From the NCBI RefSeq assembly GCF_014268505.2, contig NZ_JABWQP020000001.1:558001-622000 (forward strand): a DNA stretch of 64,000 bases, in the 5' to 3' direction. The notes under the pieces were generated by a model. That model saw nothing but the letters and a program-made list of their open reading frames with translations. It ran no database searches and had not been told where the DNA came from. The first letter of the stretch is position 1; every line of letters starts with the position of its first letter. The position numbers were made by a program, and so were the translations under genes. This document shows positions 41,305 to 50,902 of the stretch, in pieces. The stretch comes from Pseudomonas khorasanensis. Its GTDB lineage: Bacteria; Pseudomonadota; Gammaproteobacteria; Pseudomonadales; Pseudomonadaceae.

Positions 41305-42288
41305 TCACGTTTTTGCACTGCCATCGCGCGTCACGCCCCGACAAAACATCTTCCGATAATCCGACGGTGACGTCCCCAAGTGAGCCGCGAACTGTTGCCG
41401 CAACGACAGCGGCGTGCCAAAGCCGGCTTCCCCGGCAATGCATTCAATCGGTAAATCCGTGGTTTCCAATAACGCCTGCGCTCTGATCACTCGCTCGGCG
41501 TTGAGCCATTTGAATACCGTTGTACCGGTCGTTTCTTTGAATCGCCGGGTAAAGGTGCGCCTGCTCATCCGGGCTTTTTCGGCCAACAGGTCCAGCGACA
41601 GGTTTTCGCTCAGGTTCATGCGGGCCCAGGCCAAAACGTTGGCCAGGTGCGTTTCGCTTGGGAGCTGTGGCACCGGGTGCTCGACATACTGTGCCTGGCC
41701 CCCTTGGCGGTGCGGTGGCGTGACCAGCATTTTCGCCGTGTGATTGGCCACGTCAGCGCCGAAGCGCTGGCGCACCAGGTGCAGGCAACAATCGATGGCC
41801 GCTACGGTGCCCGCCGAGGTCATCAAGTTATCGTCGGTGACATACAGCACCTCGGGGCGAAACCGAACCTTGGGGAAGCGTTGCGCAAATTCGTCGCGAG
41901 CGGCCCAGTGGGTCGTCGCCTCCTTGCCGTCCAGCAACCCGGCGTCACCGAGCACGAAGGCACCCAGGCACAAACCGACGATCAATTTGCCTTCGGCGTG
42001 GGCCCGTTGCAGCGCCTGCACAAGCGCCGCCGAAGCGGTGATCGATTGATCGCCCCACGCCGGAATAATGATGACGTCGCACGTTTCCATCAATTCCAGA
42101 CCGTTGGCGATCGCCAGCCCAATGCCTTGGTCACTGCTGACCATGCCCGGCTCTTGCGCGCAGTAGCTGATCTCGTAACGGGGCTCGTTGGCGCCCGGAT
42201 TCGCGGTCGCCAGGACGATACCGGGCACCGACAGGTGGAACAGGCTTACGCCGTCGAATGCAAGGACGGCAACACGGATGGAAGGCAT
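41305..42288 (-). CDS. GlxA-family AraC-type transcriptional regulator (FtrA-like)
   Basis: 327 residues. The PfpI-like domain begins IRVAVLAFDGVSLFHLSVPGIVLA, with Cys in GLCLGAFVLGDAGLLDG. The C-terminal AraC HTH has ARMSRRTFTRRFKETTG and CIAGEAGFGTPLSLRQQFAAH. The FtrA-like member of the family. It is divergent from the MBL-type gene at 42417. It may govern it, but no target is proven. It is the second GlxA-type gene in the window (the first is at 13545). Confidence 0.88.
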   Translation of the reverse strand: MPSIRVAVLAFDGVSLFHLSVPGIVLATANPGANEPRYEISYCAQEPGMVSSDQGIGLAIANGLELMETCDVIIIPAWGDQSITASAALVQALQRAHAEGKLIVGLCLGAFVLGDAGLLDGKEATTHWAARDEFAQRFPKVRFRPEVLYVTDDNLMTSAGTVAAIDCCLHLVRQRFGADVANHTAKMLVTPPHRQGGQAQYVEHPVPQLPSETHLANVLAWARMNLSENLSLDLLAEKARMSRRTFTRRFKETTGTTVFKWLNAERVIRAQALLETTDLPIECIAGEAGFGTPLSLRQQFAAHLGTSPSDYRKMFCRGVTRDGSAKT

Positions 42289-42416
42289 AAAAAGAGGTCT
42301 CGGTTCGACGGAGTCGTTTTGGCCCGATTATATCGATATATGTCATTCAGGCCACTGTTGGCGGCGGCAAGCTTCAGCAAGAATGGACGTCTTGATAAAC
42401 CAACAGGATGATTCCC

Positions 42417-43307
42417 ATGACACTTAAAACGCTTCCTTTTGCCTTGAGCATTGCCTGTGCGGCCGCTGCTGCACCCGCGTTCGCAGAGACAGGTACCGGG
42501 GCAAACCCTGAGGCCGCGCACAAACTGAATCTGCAGCAAGTACGTAACGCCACGGTGAAAATCACCTACGGCGACACGACTTTTCTGATCGATCCGATGC
42601 TGGCCAAAAAGGGCGCCTACCCAGGGTTCGAAAACACCTACCGGAGCAATTTGCGTAACCCGCTGGTTGATCTGACCGAGTCCCCGGAGCAAGTGATTGC
42701 CGGCGTCGATGCCGTCATCGTCACGCATACGCACCTGGATCACTGGGACGATGCCGCGCAGAAAGCCCTGCCTAAAGACATCCCTCTGTTCGCCCAGCAT
42801 GAAGAAGATGCTCAGCTGATTCGCTCGCAAGGCTTCAAAAACGTGCGAGTGCTGAAGGATCAGGCCGAGTTCGGCGGCGTCAAAATAACCAAAACGGGCG
42901 GCCAGCACGGCACCGACGAAATGTATGCCGTGCCTGCCCTGGCCAAACCGCTGGGCGAAGCCATGGGCGTTGTCTTCCAGGCGCCCGGTTACAAGACCCT
43001 CTACCTTGCCGGCGATACCATCTGGCGCAAGGAAGTGGATCAGGCGATCGAAAAGTTCCAGCCTGAAGTGATCGTGCTCAACGCCGGCAAGGCGAAAATG
43101 AGCGGCTACGAAGGCTCGATCATCATGGGCGAGGAAGATGTCCTGCGCGCGGCGCAGGTCGCGAAAAACGCGAAAATCGTTGCCGTGCACATGGACGCGA
43201 TCAACCACATGTCCCTGACGCGTGACGAGTTGCGCAGCTACGTAAAAAAACACGGCATCGAAAACCGTGTGGACATTCCGGCGGACGGTGCTTCGCTGGC
43301 GTTTTGA
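42417..43307 (+). CDS. Periplasmic MBL-fold hydrolase
   Basis: 296 residues from the ATG at 42417, with AGGA at eight bases. A signal peptide ends near AAAAPAFAETG. The MBL fold follows: VTHTHLDHWD is the metal motif, LAGDTIWR carries the bridging Asp, and AVHMDAINH gives a late His. This arrangement resembles UlaG-like or L-ascorbate-6-phosphate lactonase-type proteins more than beta-lactamases. It probably acts in the periplasm on a lactone or ester. A hairpin follows at 43324-43346. Confidence 0.85.
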   Translation: MTLKTLPFALSIACAAAAAPAFAETGTGANPEAAHKLNLQQVRNATVKITYGDTTFLIDPMLAKKGAYPGFENTYRSNLRNPLVDLTESPEQVIAGVDAVIVTHTHLDHWDDAAQKALPKDIPLFAQHEEDAQLIRSQGFKNVRVLKDQAEFGGVKITKTGGQHGTDEMYAVPALAKPLGEAMGVVFQAPGYKTLYLAGDTIWRKEVDQAIEKFQPEVIVLNAGKAKMSGYEGSIIMGEEDVLRAAQVAKNAKIVAVHMDAINHMSLTRDELRSYVKKHGIENRVDIPADGASLAF

Positions 43308-43323
43308 TTGATCCTCACCTGCC

Positions 43324-43346
43324 TGGGCGTGTTGTCGACACGCCCA
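43324..43346. terminator. Hairpin after the periplasmic MBL gene
   Basis: TGGGCGTGT / ACACGCCCA, nine-base arms and a five-base loop, 16 bases after the stop, between convergent genes. No T-run. Confidence 0.55.
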
Positions 43347-43389
43347 AGTCGGCAAAGCGTTGTTATTCGTAACGTCGAGCCTGACCCCT

Positions 43390-44340
43390 TCAATCCCTCA
43401 AAGCCTTATCGATGACCTGATCCCAGAGGGGCGTTGAAGGGAACAGCTCAACCAGGAATGCCGTAAACGCCTTCACATTCGGGCTTCCCCGACGGCTCTC
43501 CGGCCACAACGCCGTGATGGTGAAACGTTCCACGGTGAACTGCCGCAAGATCGGAATCAGTTCGCCCCGACGAACATACGCCGCAGCCACATAATGCGGT
43601 GAAATGCCGATGCCGCCCCCGGCAGCCAGCACCGCCGCGACTGCATCACTGGCGTCAACGGTGAAGGCTGCATCAGGCGTCAGCTCCAGCTGCTTGTCGC
43701 CGGCCAGATAAGGCCAGCGCAGACTCTGTCCCGTGCTTTGATAACGAAAATTCACGCATTCATGATGCGCAAGATCCTCAGCCGTGAGTGGCACGCCCTT
43801 GCGTTTCAGATAGTCCGGTGACGCAAACGCACCGATCCGATGTGGCCCGAGCGGTCGGGAAATCAGACGGGAGTCGGCAAGGTTGCCGACGCGGACCGCG
43901 ACGTCGATGCCTTGCTCAATGATGTCGGAATATTGATCGCCAAGCCTCAGATCGATGGTGAGATTGGGGAATTGCTCACGAAACCTCGGCAGGGCAGGCG
44001 CGATGATATTCAAGCCGATGGGCAGCGGCGCTGTTACTTTCAGCACACCCGCAGGCTCGGCGCGGGATGCAACGGCGGCCTGATCGATGTCTTCGACTTC
44101 GCGCAGTATCCGCAGGGCGCGCTCATACAGGTCACGGCCCTCCGGGGTGAGCACCAGTGAGCGCGTGGTGCGGGTGAAGAGCATCAATCCGAAATGTTCT
44201 TCCAGCCGTTGCACGCTTTTGCTGATGGCAGACGGCGACACCGACAGTGCGCGCGCCGCCGCCGTGTAGCTGCCCAGCGACGCCGCACGTGCGAAGGCGA
44301 TAAGCCCGGTTAAACGATCCAATCCAATTTGTGCCTTCAT
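43390..44340 (-). CDS. LysR-type transcriptional regulator of the divergent SDR/OYE pair
   Basis: 316 residues with an N-terminal HTH (LTGLIAFARAASLGSYTAAARALSVSPSAISKSVQRLE) and an inducer domain with LKVTAPLPIGLNIIAPAL. It is divergent from a short-chain dehydrogenase across 101 bases, and the SDR is followed by an Old Yellow Enzyme. It is a candidate regulator of that pair. The effector is probably an electrophile or its glutathione adduct, but this is inference. Confidence 0.88.
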   Translation of the reverse strand: MKAQIGLDRLTGLIAFARAASLGSYTAAARALSVSPSAISKSVQRLEEHFGLMLFTRTTRSLVLTPEGRDLYERALRILREVEDIDQAAVASRAEPAGVLKVTAPLPIGLNIIAPALPRFREQFPNLTIDLRLGDQYSDIIEQGIDVAVRVGNLADSRLISRPLGPHRIGAFASPDYLKRKGVPLTAEDLAHHECVNFRYQSTGQSLRWPYLAGDKQLELTPDAAFTVDASDAVAAVLAAGGGIGISPHYVAAAYVRRGELIPILRQFTVERFTITALWPESRRGSPNVKAFTAFLVELFPSTPLWDQVIDKALRD

Positions 44341-44441
44341 GGCATTAGTAAAGCGACTTTCGCCCCAATTATCAATGTCTCTTCATCACAGTAGTCTTTC
44401 TCCATCGAACGCCATTCAGGTGTTCCAGACGGAGACTCATC

Positions 44442-45182
44442 ATGGATATCGCCCAAACACTGCCATCCTCACTCATCAACAAAACCGTGGTCATTTTCGG
44501 CGGCACCTCCGGCATCGGCCTGGCGGCTGCGGTGCAAGCAAAAGCCGTCGGCGCCAAGGTCATCGTGATCGGCTCAAATGCCGCGCGTGCCGAGCAGGCC
44601 GCAATCGAGCATGGCCTTCACGGTTGGCGCGCAGCAGACGTGACCGACAGCAAGGCGATCGAAGCCGCGCTGGCGAATATTCCCCAGGTTGATCACCTCG
44701 TTCTGCTCGCCGGCACGTTCGTCGCAGGCACCGTACTCGAAGCTGACATCGATTACCTGCAACGCGCGTTCCATGAACGCATCTGGGCGTCAATCCATGC
44801 GATTCGTGTTCTGGGCGACAGGCTTGCAAAAGACGGGTCGATCACTTTCATTTCTGGCTCCCTGGCTGATCGCCCAAATGCTTACGGCACGGCCGTGCTC
44901 GGGGCTGCCTCGGCAGCAATGGAAGCACTGGCTCGCGGTCTGGCCCTTGAATTGGCCCCGGTGCGTGTCAACACGCTGTCTCCAGGCCCGATCAATACAC
45001 CGATTCTCGGCAAGGCACTCGGCGAGGGGCGTGATGCCTTCGTCGCCTCTCTGGAGCAGGTTCTGCCGCTGCATCGCCTCGGCACAGCAGAGGAAGCCGG
45101 CGCGGCAGCAGTGTTCCTGATGAGCAACACCTTCATGAACGGCGCCGTACTCAACATCGATGGCGGCGCTCGCCTGGTTTGA
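44442..45182 (+). CDS. Short-chain dehydrogenase/reductase (SDR)
   Basis: 246 residues of the SDR fold. VVIFGGTSGIGLAAAVQAKAVGAKV carries the TGxxxGIG-type NAD(P) motif (here GGTSGIG). ITFISGSLADRPNAYGTAVLGAASAAME covers the active-site region. The expected catalytic Tyr-x3-Lys reads YGTAV here, so the lysine is replaced by Val; the activity may be altered. PGPINTPIL is the conserved tail. The gene is followed after 25 bases by an OYE gene. The pair is probably co-transcribed and regulated by the divergent LysR gene. Confidence 0.85.
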   Translation: MDIAQTLPSSLINKTVVIFGGTSGIGLAAAVQAKAVGAKVIVIGSNAARAEQAAIEHGLHGWRAADVTDSKAIEAALANIPQVDHLVLLAGTFVAGTVLEADIDYLQRAFHERIWASIHAIRVLGDRLAKDGSITFISGSLADRPNAYGTAVLGAASAAMEALARGLALELAPVRVNTLSPGPINTPILGKALGEGRDAFVASLEQVLPLHRLGTAEEAGAAAVFLMSNTFMNGAVLNIDGGARLV

Positions 45183-45207
45183 TCCTGCCAACCTACTGGA
45201 GAGCTTA

Positions 45208-46293
45208 ATGATGACCACATTGTTTGATTCGCTGCGCCTCGGTGCGCTTGATCTTCCCAACCGTATCCTGATGGCGCCGATGACACGGGCTCGGGGCACT
45301 CGCGACCACATTCCGACCGACATGATGGTCGAGTATTACCGGCAGCGGGCCAGTGCCGGCCTGATCATTTCCGAAGCGATCGGCATCAGCCAGCAAGGGC
45401 TGGGCTGGCCCTACGCGACAGGCATCTGGTCTGTCGAACAAGTCGTCGGCTGGCGCAAGGTAACCGAAGCAGTGCATGCCGCTGGCGGCCGTATCATCGC
45501 CCAGCTTTGGCATATGGGGCGCGTGGTTCACCCAAGTTATCTCGGCGGCGGCCAGCCGGTTTCCGCATCGGTCACCACCGCGCCGGGGCAGGCACACACT
45601 TACGCCGGCAAGCAGCCATATACCCCAGCGCGTGCGTTGCCGCTGGAAGAAATCCCCGCACTGCTGGAAGACTTCCGGCAGGCCACACGCAATGCGATGG
45701 AAGCGGGTTTCGATGGTGTACAGATCCATGCTGCCAACGGCTATCTGATTGATCAGTTTCTGCGTGACAGCGATAATTTTCGCACCGACGCTTATGGCGG
45801 CTCGATCGATAACCGGACCCGTTTGTTGAAAGAGGTCACCGAGGCTGTGGCCGGAATCATCGGCGCCGACCGCACCGGTGTGCGCTTGACTCCAAGCAGC
45901 TATGAGCAGGGCATACGTGACAGTGATCCTGAAGCCCTATTCATACGCGCAGCCGAGGTGCTGTCGGCTATAGGGATCGCACATCTGGAAGTGCGCGAAC
46001 CTCCATTGGACGGCACCTTCGGCAAGTCCGAACGGCCGCCGCTTGCCGGGGTCATTCGTGAGGTGTTCAAAGGGGTGCTGATCCTGAACTCCGATTACGG
46101 GTTTGCGAGAGCACAGGCGCAAATCGAGGCGGGGCTTGCCGACGCCATTGCGTTTGGACGGCCGTTTATTGCGAATCCGGATTTCCCAGCCAGATTCGCC
46201 CGACAGTTGCCGCTGGCCGAGAGCGAGATGAGTACCTGGTTCAGCCAGGGCAGAGAAGGGTATCTGGACTATCCGGCGTTGAGTGGCGTCTGA
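45208..46293 (+). CDS. Alkene reductase, Old Yellow Enzyme family
   Basis: 361 residues from the ATG at 45208 (GGAG six bases upstream). It is an FMN TIM barrel: RILMAPMTRARG near the start, GGRIIAQLWHMGRVVHPSY, and IHAANGYLIDQFLRDSDN with the His174/Asn177 pair that binds the substrate, then NRTRLLKEVTEAV. The end AIAFGRPFIANPDFPARFA is typical. It reduces activated C=C bonds of enones, nitroesters or quinones using NADPH. With the SDR before it, this suggests stepwise reduction of an unsaturated carbonyl compound. Confidence 0.92.
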   Translation: MMTTLFDSLRLGALDLPNRILMAPMTRARGTRDHIPTDMMVEYYRQRASAGLIISEAIGISQQGLGWPYATGIWSVEQVVGWRKVTEAVHAAGGRIIAQLWHMGRVVHPSYLGGGQPVSASVTTAPGQAHTYAGKQPYTPARALPLEEIPALLEDFRQATRNAMEAGFDGVQIHAANGYLIDQFLRDSDNFRTDAYGGSIDNRTRLLKEVTEAVAGIIGADRTGVRLTPSSYEQGIRDSDPEALFIRAAEVLSAIGIAHLEVREPPLDGTFGKSERPPLAGVIREVFKGVLILNSDYGFARAQAQIEAGLADAIAFGRPFIANPDFPARFARQLPLAESEMSTWFSQGREGYLDYPALSGV

Positions 46294-46328
46294 GTATGCT
46301 CGGCATCAGTCGATGCCACCGCTAGCCA

Positions 46329-47000
46329 TCACCGCAAGCGCGATATCCGTTGGGATGTCAGGACATGCTCAAGCTGAGGCTCGACGATCGCTCTGTGCGT
46401 TGCCAATACGTGCGCCTGGGCCCACTCGAGTTCGGGGCGTAACCATTCCAGCGCATCCTCCGCCGCGAAGGCTAAAAGGCGCTGACGTTTCATTTCCGTA
46501 TCTTCGTGTGTGACGAGTGCCAGCCCGTCACACCCGTTGTAGGTTTTGCTGACCTGGGCGAGCGCCGCCAGGAAGATAGGTGAAGGCTCGCGTGCTGTCG
46601 TGTAGGCCAGGTTTCGCGAATGGATTGCCATCCCGGTGTCCAGGGATTCGTACCAACCTTCGACGGCAACCAGCATGCGCCCGTTACGCTTGACCCGATC
46701 GAACACCCTTGAACGCATAACCAGATGCAGCGGCAGATGTGTGAGCGGTGGCATGGTTCCCATCGACCAGTTGGGCGACCAGCCCCAGCGCACCGGCAAG
46801 CATTCGAGCGTTTCGTCGCGCCGACAGATGCCATTGACCCGCATACCCGGTTTGATGAGATTGCGCGCTTCAGGCTGTGCTCTGCCTGAGGCCTTCTTTT
46901 CTGCCGATCCGGCCTGTGCATTTACGACTGCCAGCTGACCGGTGACCAGAAGAGAAGCCAATTGCTGAGGGGCGGCGTGTTGAACGATGTACTCACACAT
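46329..47000 (-). CDS. Divergent SRAP (SOS-response-associated peptidase) protein
   Basis: 223 residues from the ATG at 47000 (AGGAG at six bases). The start MCEYIVQ keeps the Cys2 that attaches to abasic DNA in YedK/HMCES, and LVAVEGWYESL keeps the Glu region. However, the N-A-R motif carrying the catalytic Asn is replaced (LHLVMRSRVF), and the HDRMP-like region carrying His reads MKRQRLL. It may bind DNA without the usual crosslinking or protease chemistry, or be drifting. Homology is visible in RWGWSPNW and GRMLVAVEGWYE. The role is uncertain. Confidence 0.7.
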   Translation of the reverse strand: MCEYIVQHAAPQQLASLLVTGQLAVVNAQAGSAEKKASGRAQPEARNLIKPGMRVNGICRRDETLECLPVRWGWSPNWSMGTMPPLTHLPLHLVMRSRVFDRVKRNGRMLVAVEGWYESLDTGMAIHSRNLAYTTAREPSPIFLAALAQVSKTYNGCDGLALVTHEDTEMKRQRLLAFAAEDALEWLRPELEWAQAHVLATHRAIVEPQLEHVLTSQRISRLR

Positions 47001-47099
47001 TACGAACTCCTGGCAGTGGATTTGAAAACCTTCCTCCGGCACGTTGCATGTCTGGCGTTATTCCACTGCTTGCAGGATTGGGGCACGGGGTTGTTTTTT

Positions 47100-47357
47100 T
47101 CACATCGCGAGATCCTCGTCCCAACACACCGAACCGGACTGGCACCATTGCACCTCGGTCAAGCCGAACCGCTCCGCCATGGGTTTTGAAAAACGCTTCA
47201 GAGGTGGCCGGCCGGGTTTGGGGATGGGTGCCAATCCGGCATCACAACTGGCCCATTGCCAGGCTTCGGCGTTGTTCATCAACTTCGTTCTGATAATGAA
47301 AGACTTGGGTTTTCCGTGAAGTCGGTATCTGATCGTGTACAAATCTGCTTGGCTCAT
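47100..47357 (-). CDS. DUF6555-like small protein, paralogue of the one at 5458-5706
   Basis: 85 residues starting MSQADLYTIRY; AGGAG lies seven bases upstream, and the longer frame is rejected because it opens in the AT-rich spacer. The core PKSFIIR, AEAWQWASCDAG, APIPKPGRPPLK and SKPMAERFG matches the copy 42 kb away, which starts differently. Function unknown. A 10-base inverted repeat (47458-47485) lies about 100 bases upstream of its start, in place for a promoter site. Confidence 0.75.
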   Translation of the reverse strand: MSQADLYTIRYRLHGKPKSFIIRTKLMNNAEAWQWASCDAGLAPIPKPGRPPLKRFSKPMAERFGLTEVQWCQSGSVCWDEDLAM

Positions 47358-47457
47358 GAGGCTCTCCTGTTGCTCATAAAAAAGGGATGTCCCCCGCGCC
47401 AGGAAATTCACAGATTTTTTCAGGATGTCGATGTGCGTACTTTTGATCCAGAGATTT

Positions 47458-47485
47458 CTTATACGCATGTAAGTCTGCGTATAAG
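47458..47485. promoter_or_regulatory. Long inverted repeat upstream of the DUF6555-like gene
   Basis: CTTATACGCA and TGCGTATAAG, perfect 10-base arms with an eight-base spacer, in an AT-rich stretch. The size suits a dimeric regulator. The rest of the 444-base spacer 47358-47801 shows no other gene or repeat I can support. Confidence 0.5.
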
Positions 47486-47801
47486 TAATTTCATTCGTTA
47501 GATATCTGGCTCCGCTTATATCAACTAAGCGAGACGGCTGAAGTATTCCGGGCTACTGCGCTGTAGCTGGATTGATATGCTTTGGATTGGGTAACAAGCG
47601 ATAGCCCCTCGTTAACACGGGGGAGCAACTGATGACGGCGAATGTAGCGAAAAACTGGAACGTTAGTGCAATAAAAAACTGTCGCACATATCAGTCGGAA
47701 CAGCGCGCAAACGAAACGTCAGTCGTCTTTTTTTTGCACACTTGGAGCGAAGCCTGTGTAAAGGTTTAGGCAGCGATAAAGCGGCAACAGGAAACAGGGT
47801 C

Positions 47802-48020
47802 ATGGATAACGACGATCTGCGTCGCACTTGTACAAAATGCAAGGGGCTGTATAGGAGTTCGCCACAAGTAGAGCGTTACCGAGCAAGCGCAGGCCATGCC
47901 GGGTTGTGTGAGGCGTGTACCAGGATTGAACAAGAGCACGCGGTTGATGAGGGACTCGCCTTGTGCGCGGCGAAGATGTTGCTGATTGACCACCGATTCA
48001 AACCGCCGCCAAAACCCTGA
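47802..48020 (+). CDS. Small CxxC-CxxC (zinc-ribbon-like) protein
   Basis: 72 residues from the ATG at 47802, with AGGA nine bases upstream; the longer frame adds 20 residues that look non-coding. Two pairs, CTKC near residue 10 and CEAC near residue 36, are placed as in a small zinc ribbon. The rest is charged and hydrophilic, with an end of KPPPKP. It could bind nucleic acid or protein. No family is recognised. It is on the opposite strand to the xylose genes that follow. Confidence 0.6.
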   Translation: MDNDDLRRTCTKCKGLYRSSPQVERYRASAGHAGLCEACTRIEQEHAVDEGLALCAAKMLLIDHRFKPPPKP

Positions 48021-48169
48021 TATCAAATAGGCAGAAAAGCCCGGCGGCGACTACTGGCTGTTTCATTAGTTTAACGATGCAAGCGAGACGGTATCGACCG
48101 GAACAACTTCAAGTTCCACGTCTCGCTTACCTGTAAGACTCTGATCAGTACGACCTGAGCCACCGCAGT

Positions 48170-49306
48170 TCAACGCCGGCCGGTCCGCGTACTGACATCC
48201 ACCCACACAGCCAATACCAGAATGCTGCCTTTGACGATCATCTGCCAATAACTGTCGACGTCGAGCATGGACATGCCGTTGTCCAGGCTGGTGATCACGA
48301 GTGCGCCGAGCAGGGCGCCGTAGACCGTGCCGGAACCGCCGCGCATGGAAGTACCGCCAATGAAACAGGCGGCGATGGCGTCGAGTTCGCCCATGCTGCC
48401 CGCCGAGGGCGAACCGGCGGCCAGACGGGCCGTGTTGACCACGCCTGCGAGGGCACACATCACGCCCATGATGCCGAAAATCCAGAGCTTCACGGCCTGC
48501 ACATTGATGCCCGACAGGCGCGTCGCTTCCATGTTGCTGCCGACCGAGTAGACGCGGCGGCCAAACACGGTCTGACTGGTCACGTAGCTGAACACGCCCA
48601 GCAGAATCAGTAGAAGCAAGACCGGCACGGGAATGCCGTCGTAGCTGTTGAGCGTCAGGACGAAGCCTGCCAGCACCGCGCCGATCACTAGCACCCGTAC
48701 GACGTCACGCACCAGTGAATGCGCCGCCAAACCATGAAGGGCGCGATTGCGCCGTTGTTTCCAGGTCAGGTACACCGCAAGCGCAAACAGCAGCACGCCC
48801 AGGCCTGCGCCGATCGCGTGGGGCAGATAACCCTGGCCGATGTAAACGAGCTCGGGCGATACCGGCGCGATGGTCGTGCCGCCGGTGATGCCCAGCAGGA
48901 TGCCTCGGAACGCCAGCATGCCCCCCAGCCCGACGATGAAAGACGGGATGCGCAGGTAGGCGGCCATGTAACCGTTGGCGAGGCCGATGATCAGGCCGCA
49001 CAGGGCGACGAGGCTGAGGTTCGCCAGTAGCGGGATGTGGTAGATCACATCGAGAATGGCCGCGAGCCCACCGAGCAGGCCGAGCAATGAGCCGACCGAC
49101 AAATCGATTTCGCCGCTGATGATCACCAGCACCATGCCGCAGGCGAGAATGCCGGTAATCGACATCTGCCGCAGCAGGTTGGAAAGGTTGCGGGGTGTGA
49201 GGAAGCCGCCCTCGGTCTGCCAGCTGAAGAACAGCCAGATCAACACCACGGCAAACACCAGCGCGAGCATCTTGTAGCGGGTGAACAGTTGTTTGACCTG
49301 ATTCAT
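48170..49306 (-). CDS. xylH: D-xylose ABC transporter permease XylH
   Basis: 378 residues with ten to eleven membrane helices. The start MNQVKQLFTRYKMLALVFAVVLIW and motifs NLLRQMSITGILACGMVLVIISGEIDLSVGSLLG and GGTSMRGGSGTVYGALLGALVI are the XylH/AraH pattern; they form the inner-membrane channel for XylF-delivered xylose. Its start abuts the XylG stop (49307), the tight spacing of a coupled operon. It is the last xyl gene on this strand; no xylulokinase follows. Confidence 0.93.
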   Translation of the reverse strand: MNQVKQLFTRYKMLALVFAVVLIWLFFSWQTEGGFLTPRNLSNLLRQMSITGILACGMVLVIISGEIDLSVGSLLGLLGGLAAILDVIYHIPLLANLSLVALCGLIIGLANGYMAAYLRIPSFIVGLGGMLAFRGILLGITGGTTIAPVSPELVYIGQGYLPHAIGAGLGVLLFALAVYLTWKQRRNRALHGLAAHSLVRDVVRVLVIGAVLAGFVLTLNSYDGIPVPVLLLLILLGVFSYVTSQTVFGRRVYSVGSNMEATRLSGINVQAVKLWIFGIMGVMCALAGVVNTARLAAGSPSAGSMGELDAIAACFIGGTSMRGGSGTVYGALLGALVITSLDNGMSMLDVDSYWQMIVKGSILVLAVWVDVSTRTGRR

Positions 49307-50863
49307 TTACGCGGATTTCCGATCATTATTGTTATGGCTGCCAGGCTGGCTGAGCGCGGCGGCGAGCACCTGTTCCTGGGTGAGTTCATGGTTGATGAAA
49401 TCACCCCGCAACTGGCCTTCGCCGATCACCAGTACGCGGTCGGAAACGCCGAGCACTTCGGCCAGTTCCGACGACACCATGATGATCGACACGCCGGTGG
49501 CCGCCAGCGCGCCCATCAACTTATAGATTTCGTACTTGGCGCCGACGTCTACCCCACGGGTGGGCTCGTCGAGGATCAGCACCCGGGGTTTGGCCAGCAG
49601 CATCTTCGCCAGCACCGCTTTTTGTTGATTGCCCCCCGACAGGCTGGTGATTGGCAGGAACGGGCTCGCGGTCTTCAAGTGCAGGCGCGAGATTTCCCGA
49701 TCGATGCAGCCCAGTTCAGCCTCGGCATCGATGCGGGTCAGTTTCGAATAGTTCTCCAGCACGGCGAGGGTGATGTTCTGGCCGACGCCAAGGTCGGGAA
49801 TGATGCCCTGACGTTTTCGGTCTTCTGGCACCAGGCACAGCCCGGCGCGGATCGCCTTGAGCGGTGTGCGCGTGTCGATCGGTTGGCCGTCCAGCCAGAC
49901 TTCGCCTTCGTGGCGACCGGGGTAAGCGCCGAACAGCGCCGTCACCAGTTCAGTGCGCCCCGCACCGACGAGCCCGGCAATGCCGAGGATTTCGCCGCGT
50001 TTGAGGCTGAATGAAATATCGTCTACGCGTTTGCGCCCCGGGTTATCGACGTCGTAGCAGGTGATGTGGCGGGCCTCGAAAATCACCTCGCCGACATCGT
50101 GTGGCTCGGTGGGGTAGAGGTTGCTCATTTCCCGCCCGACCATCTGGGTGATGATCTGTGCGATGTCCATGTCCGCCATGGCAGTGGTGGCGATGTGTTT
50201 GCCGTCACGGATCACCGAAATGGTGTCGCACACGGCGGCCACTTCATCGAGCTTGTGGGAGATGTAGACGCAGGCCACGCCCTTGGCTTTAAGGTCACGG
50301 ATGATGTCCAGCAGCACCTCGATTTCCGAGCGGCTGAGGGCGGATGAAGGTTCGTCGAGGATCAACAGGCGCGCCTGCTTGTTGAGGGCTTTGGCGATTT
50401 CGACCAGTTGCTGATAACCGCCGCCGTACTGTGAGACGGGCAGCGAAACGTTCATGTCCGGTACTTTCAGTTCGCGCATCAACGCTTCGGCGCGGTGGAT
50501 CATCGCTGGGTAATTCATCCGCCCGCCGGGCAGCGTCAGCTCATGGCCCATGAAAATGTTTTCGGCCACTGACAAGTCGGGAACCAGTGTCAGTTCCTGG
50601 TGAATGATGACGATCCCGGCCGCTTCCGTTTCGCTGATCGATTGCGCCTTGAGCGGTTGTCCGTCCCAAAGGATCTCACCGTCCCAGGTTCCAAAAGGAT
50701 AAACGGCCGAAAGGATCTTCATCAGCGTGGACTTGCCGGCGCCATTCTCGCCACACAGCCCCACGCACTCACCGGGCCTGACCTTGATGTCGATGCCGTT
50801 GAGCGCTTTGACGCCGCCGAAGGTTTTGACGATGCCGTTCATTTGCAGCAGATAGTCGGACAT
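49307..50863 (-). CDS. xylG: D-xylose ABC transporter ATPase XylG
   Basis: 518 residues with two ATPase domains, as in sugar CUT2 importers. The N-terminal domain reads [22 protein letters not shown] (Walker A), then [10 protein letters not shown]. The C-terminal domain has [10 protein letters not shown] in place of a standard Walker [16 protein letters not shown] (signature) and [14 protein letters not shown]. XylG energises xylose uptake with XylH and XylF. A REP pair separates it from xylF, which may lower its expression relative to xylF. Confidence 0.93.
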   Translation of the reverse strand: MSDYLLQMNGIVKTFGGVKALNGIDIKVRPGECVGLCGENGAGKSTLMKILSAVYPFGTWDGEILWDGQPLKAQSISETEAAGIVIIHQELTLVPDLSVAENIFMGHELTLPGGRMNYPAMIHRAEALMRELKVPDMNVSLPVSQYGGGYQQLVEIAKALNKQARLLILDEPSSALSRSEIEVLLDIIRDLKAKGVACVYISHKLDEVAAVCDTISVIRDGKHIATTAMADMDIAQIITQMVGREMSNLYPTEPHDVGEVIFEARHITCYDVDNPGRKRVDDISFSLKRGEILGIAGLVGAGRTELVTALFGAYPGRHEGEVWLDGQPIDTRTPLKAIRAGLCLVPEDRKRQGIIPDLGVGQNITLAVLENYSKLTRIDAEAELGCIDREISRLHLKTASPFLPITSLSGGNQQKAVLAKMLLAKPRVLILDEPTRGVDVGAKYEIYKLMGALAATGVSIIMVSSELAEVLGVSDRVLVIGEGQLRGDFINHELTQEQVLAAALSQPGSHNNNDRKSA

Positions 50864-50902
50864 GGAAAAGGCTCGTATACCAAGGATTCAGACACCACTG
50901 AA

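Noticed and set aside
42246..43355. A 369-codon open frame antisense to the periplasmic MBL gene
   Set aside because: The sense gene has a signal peptide and the full MBL motif set; the antisense frame has neither.
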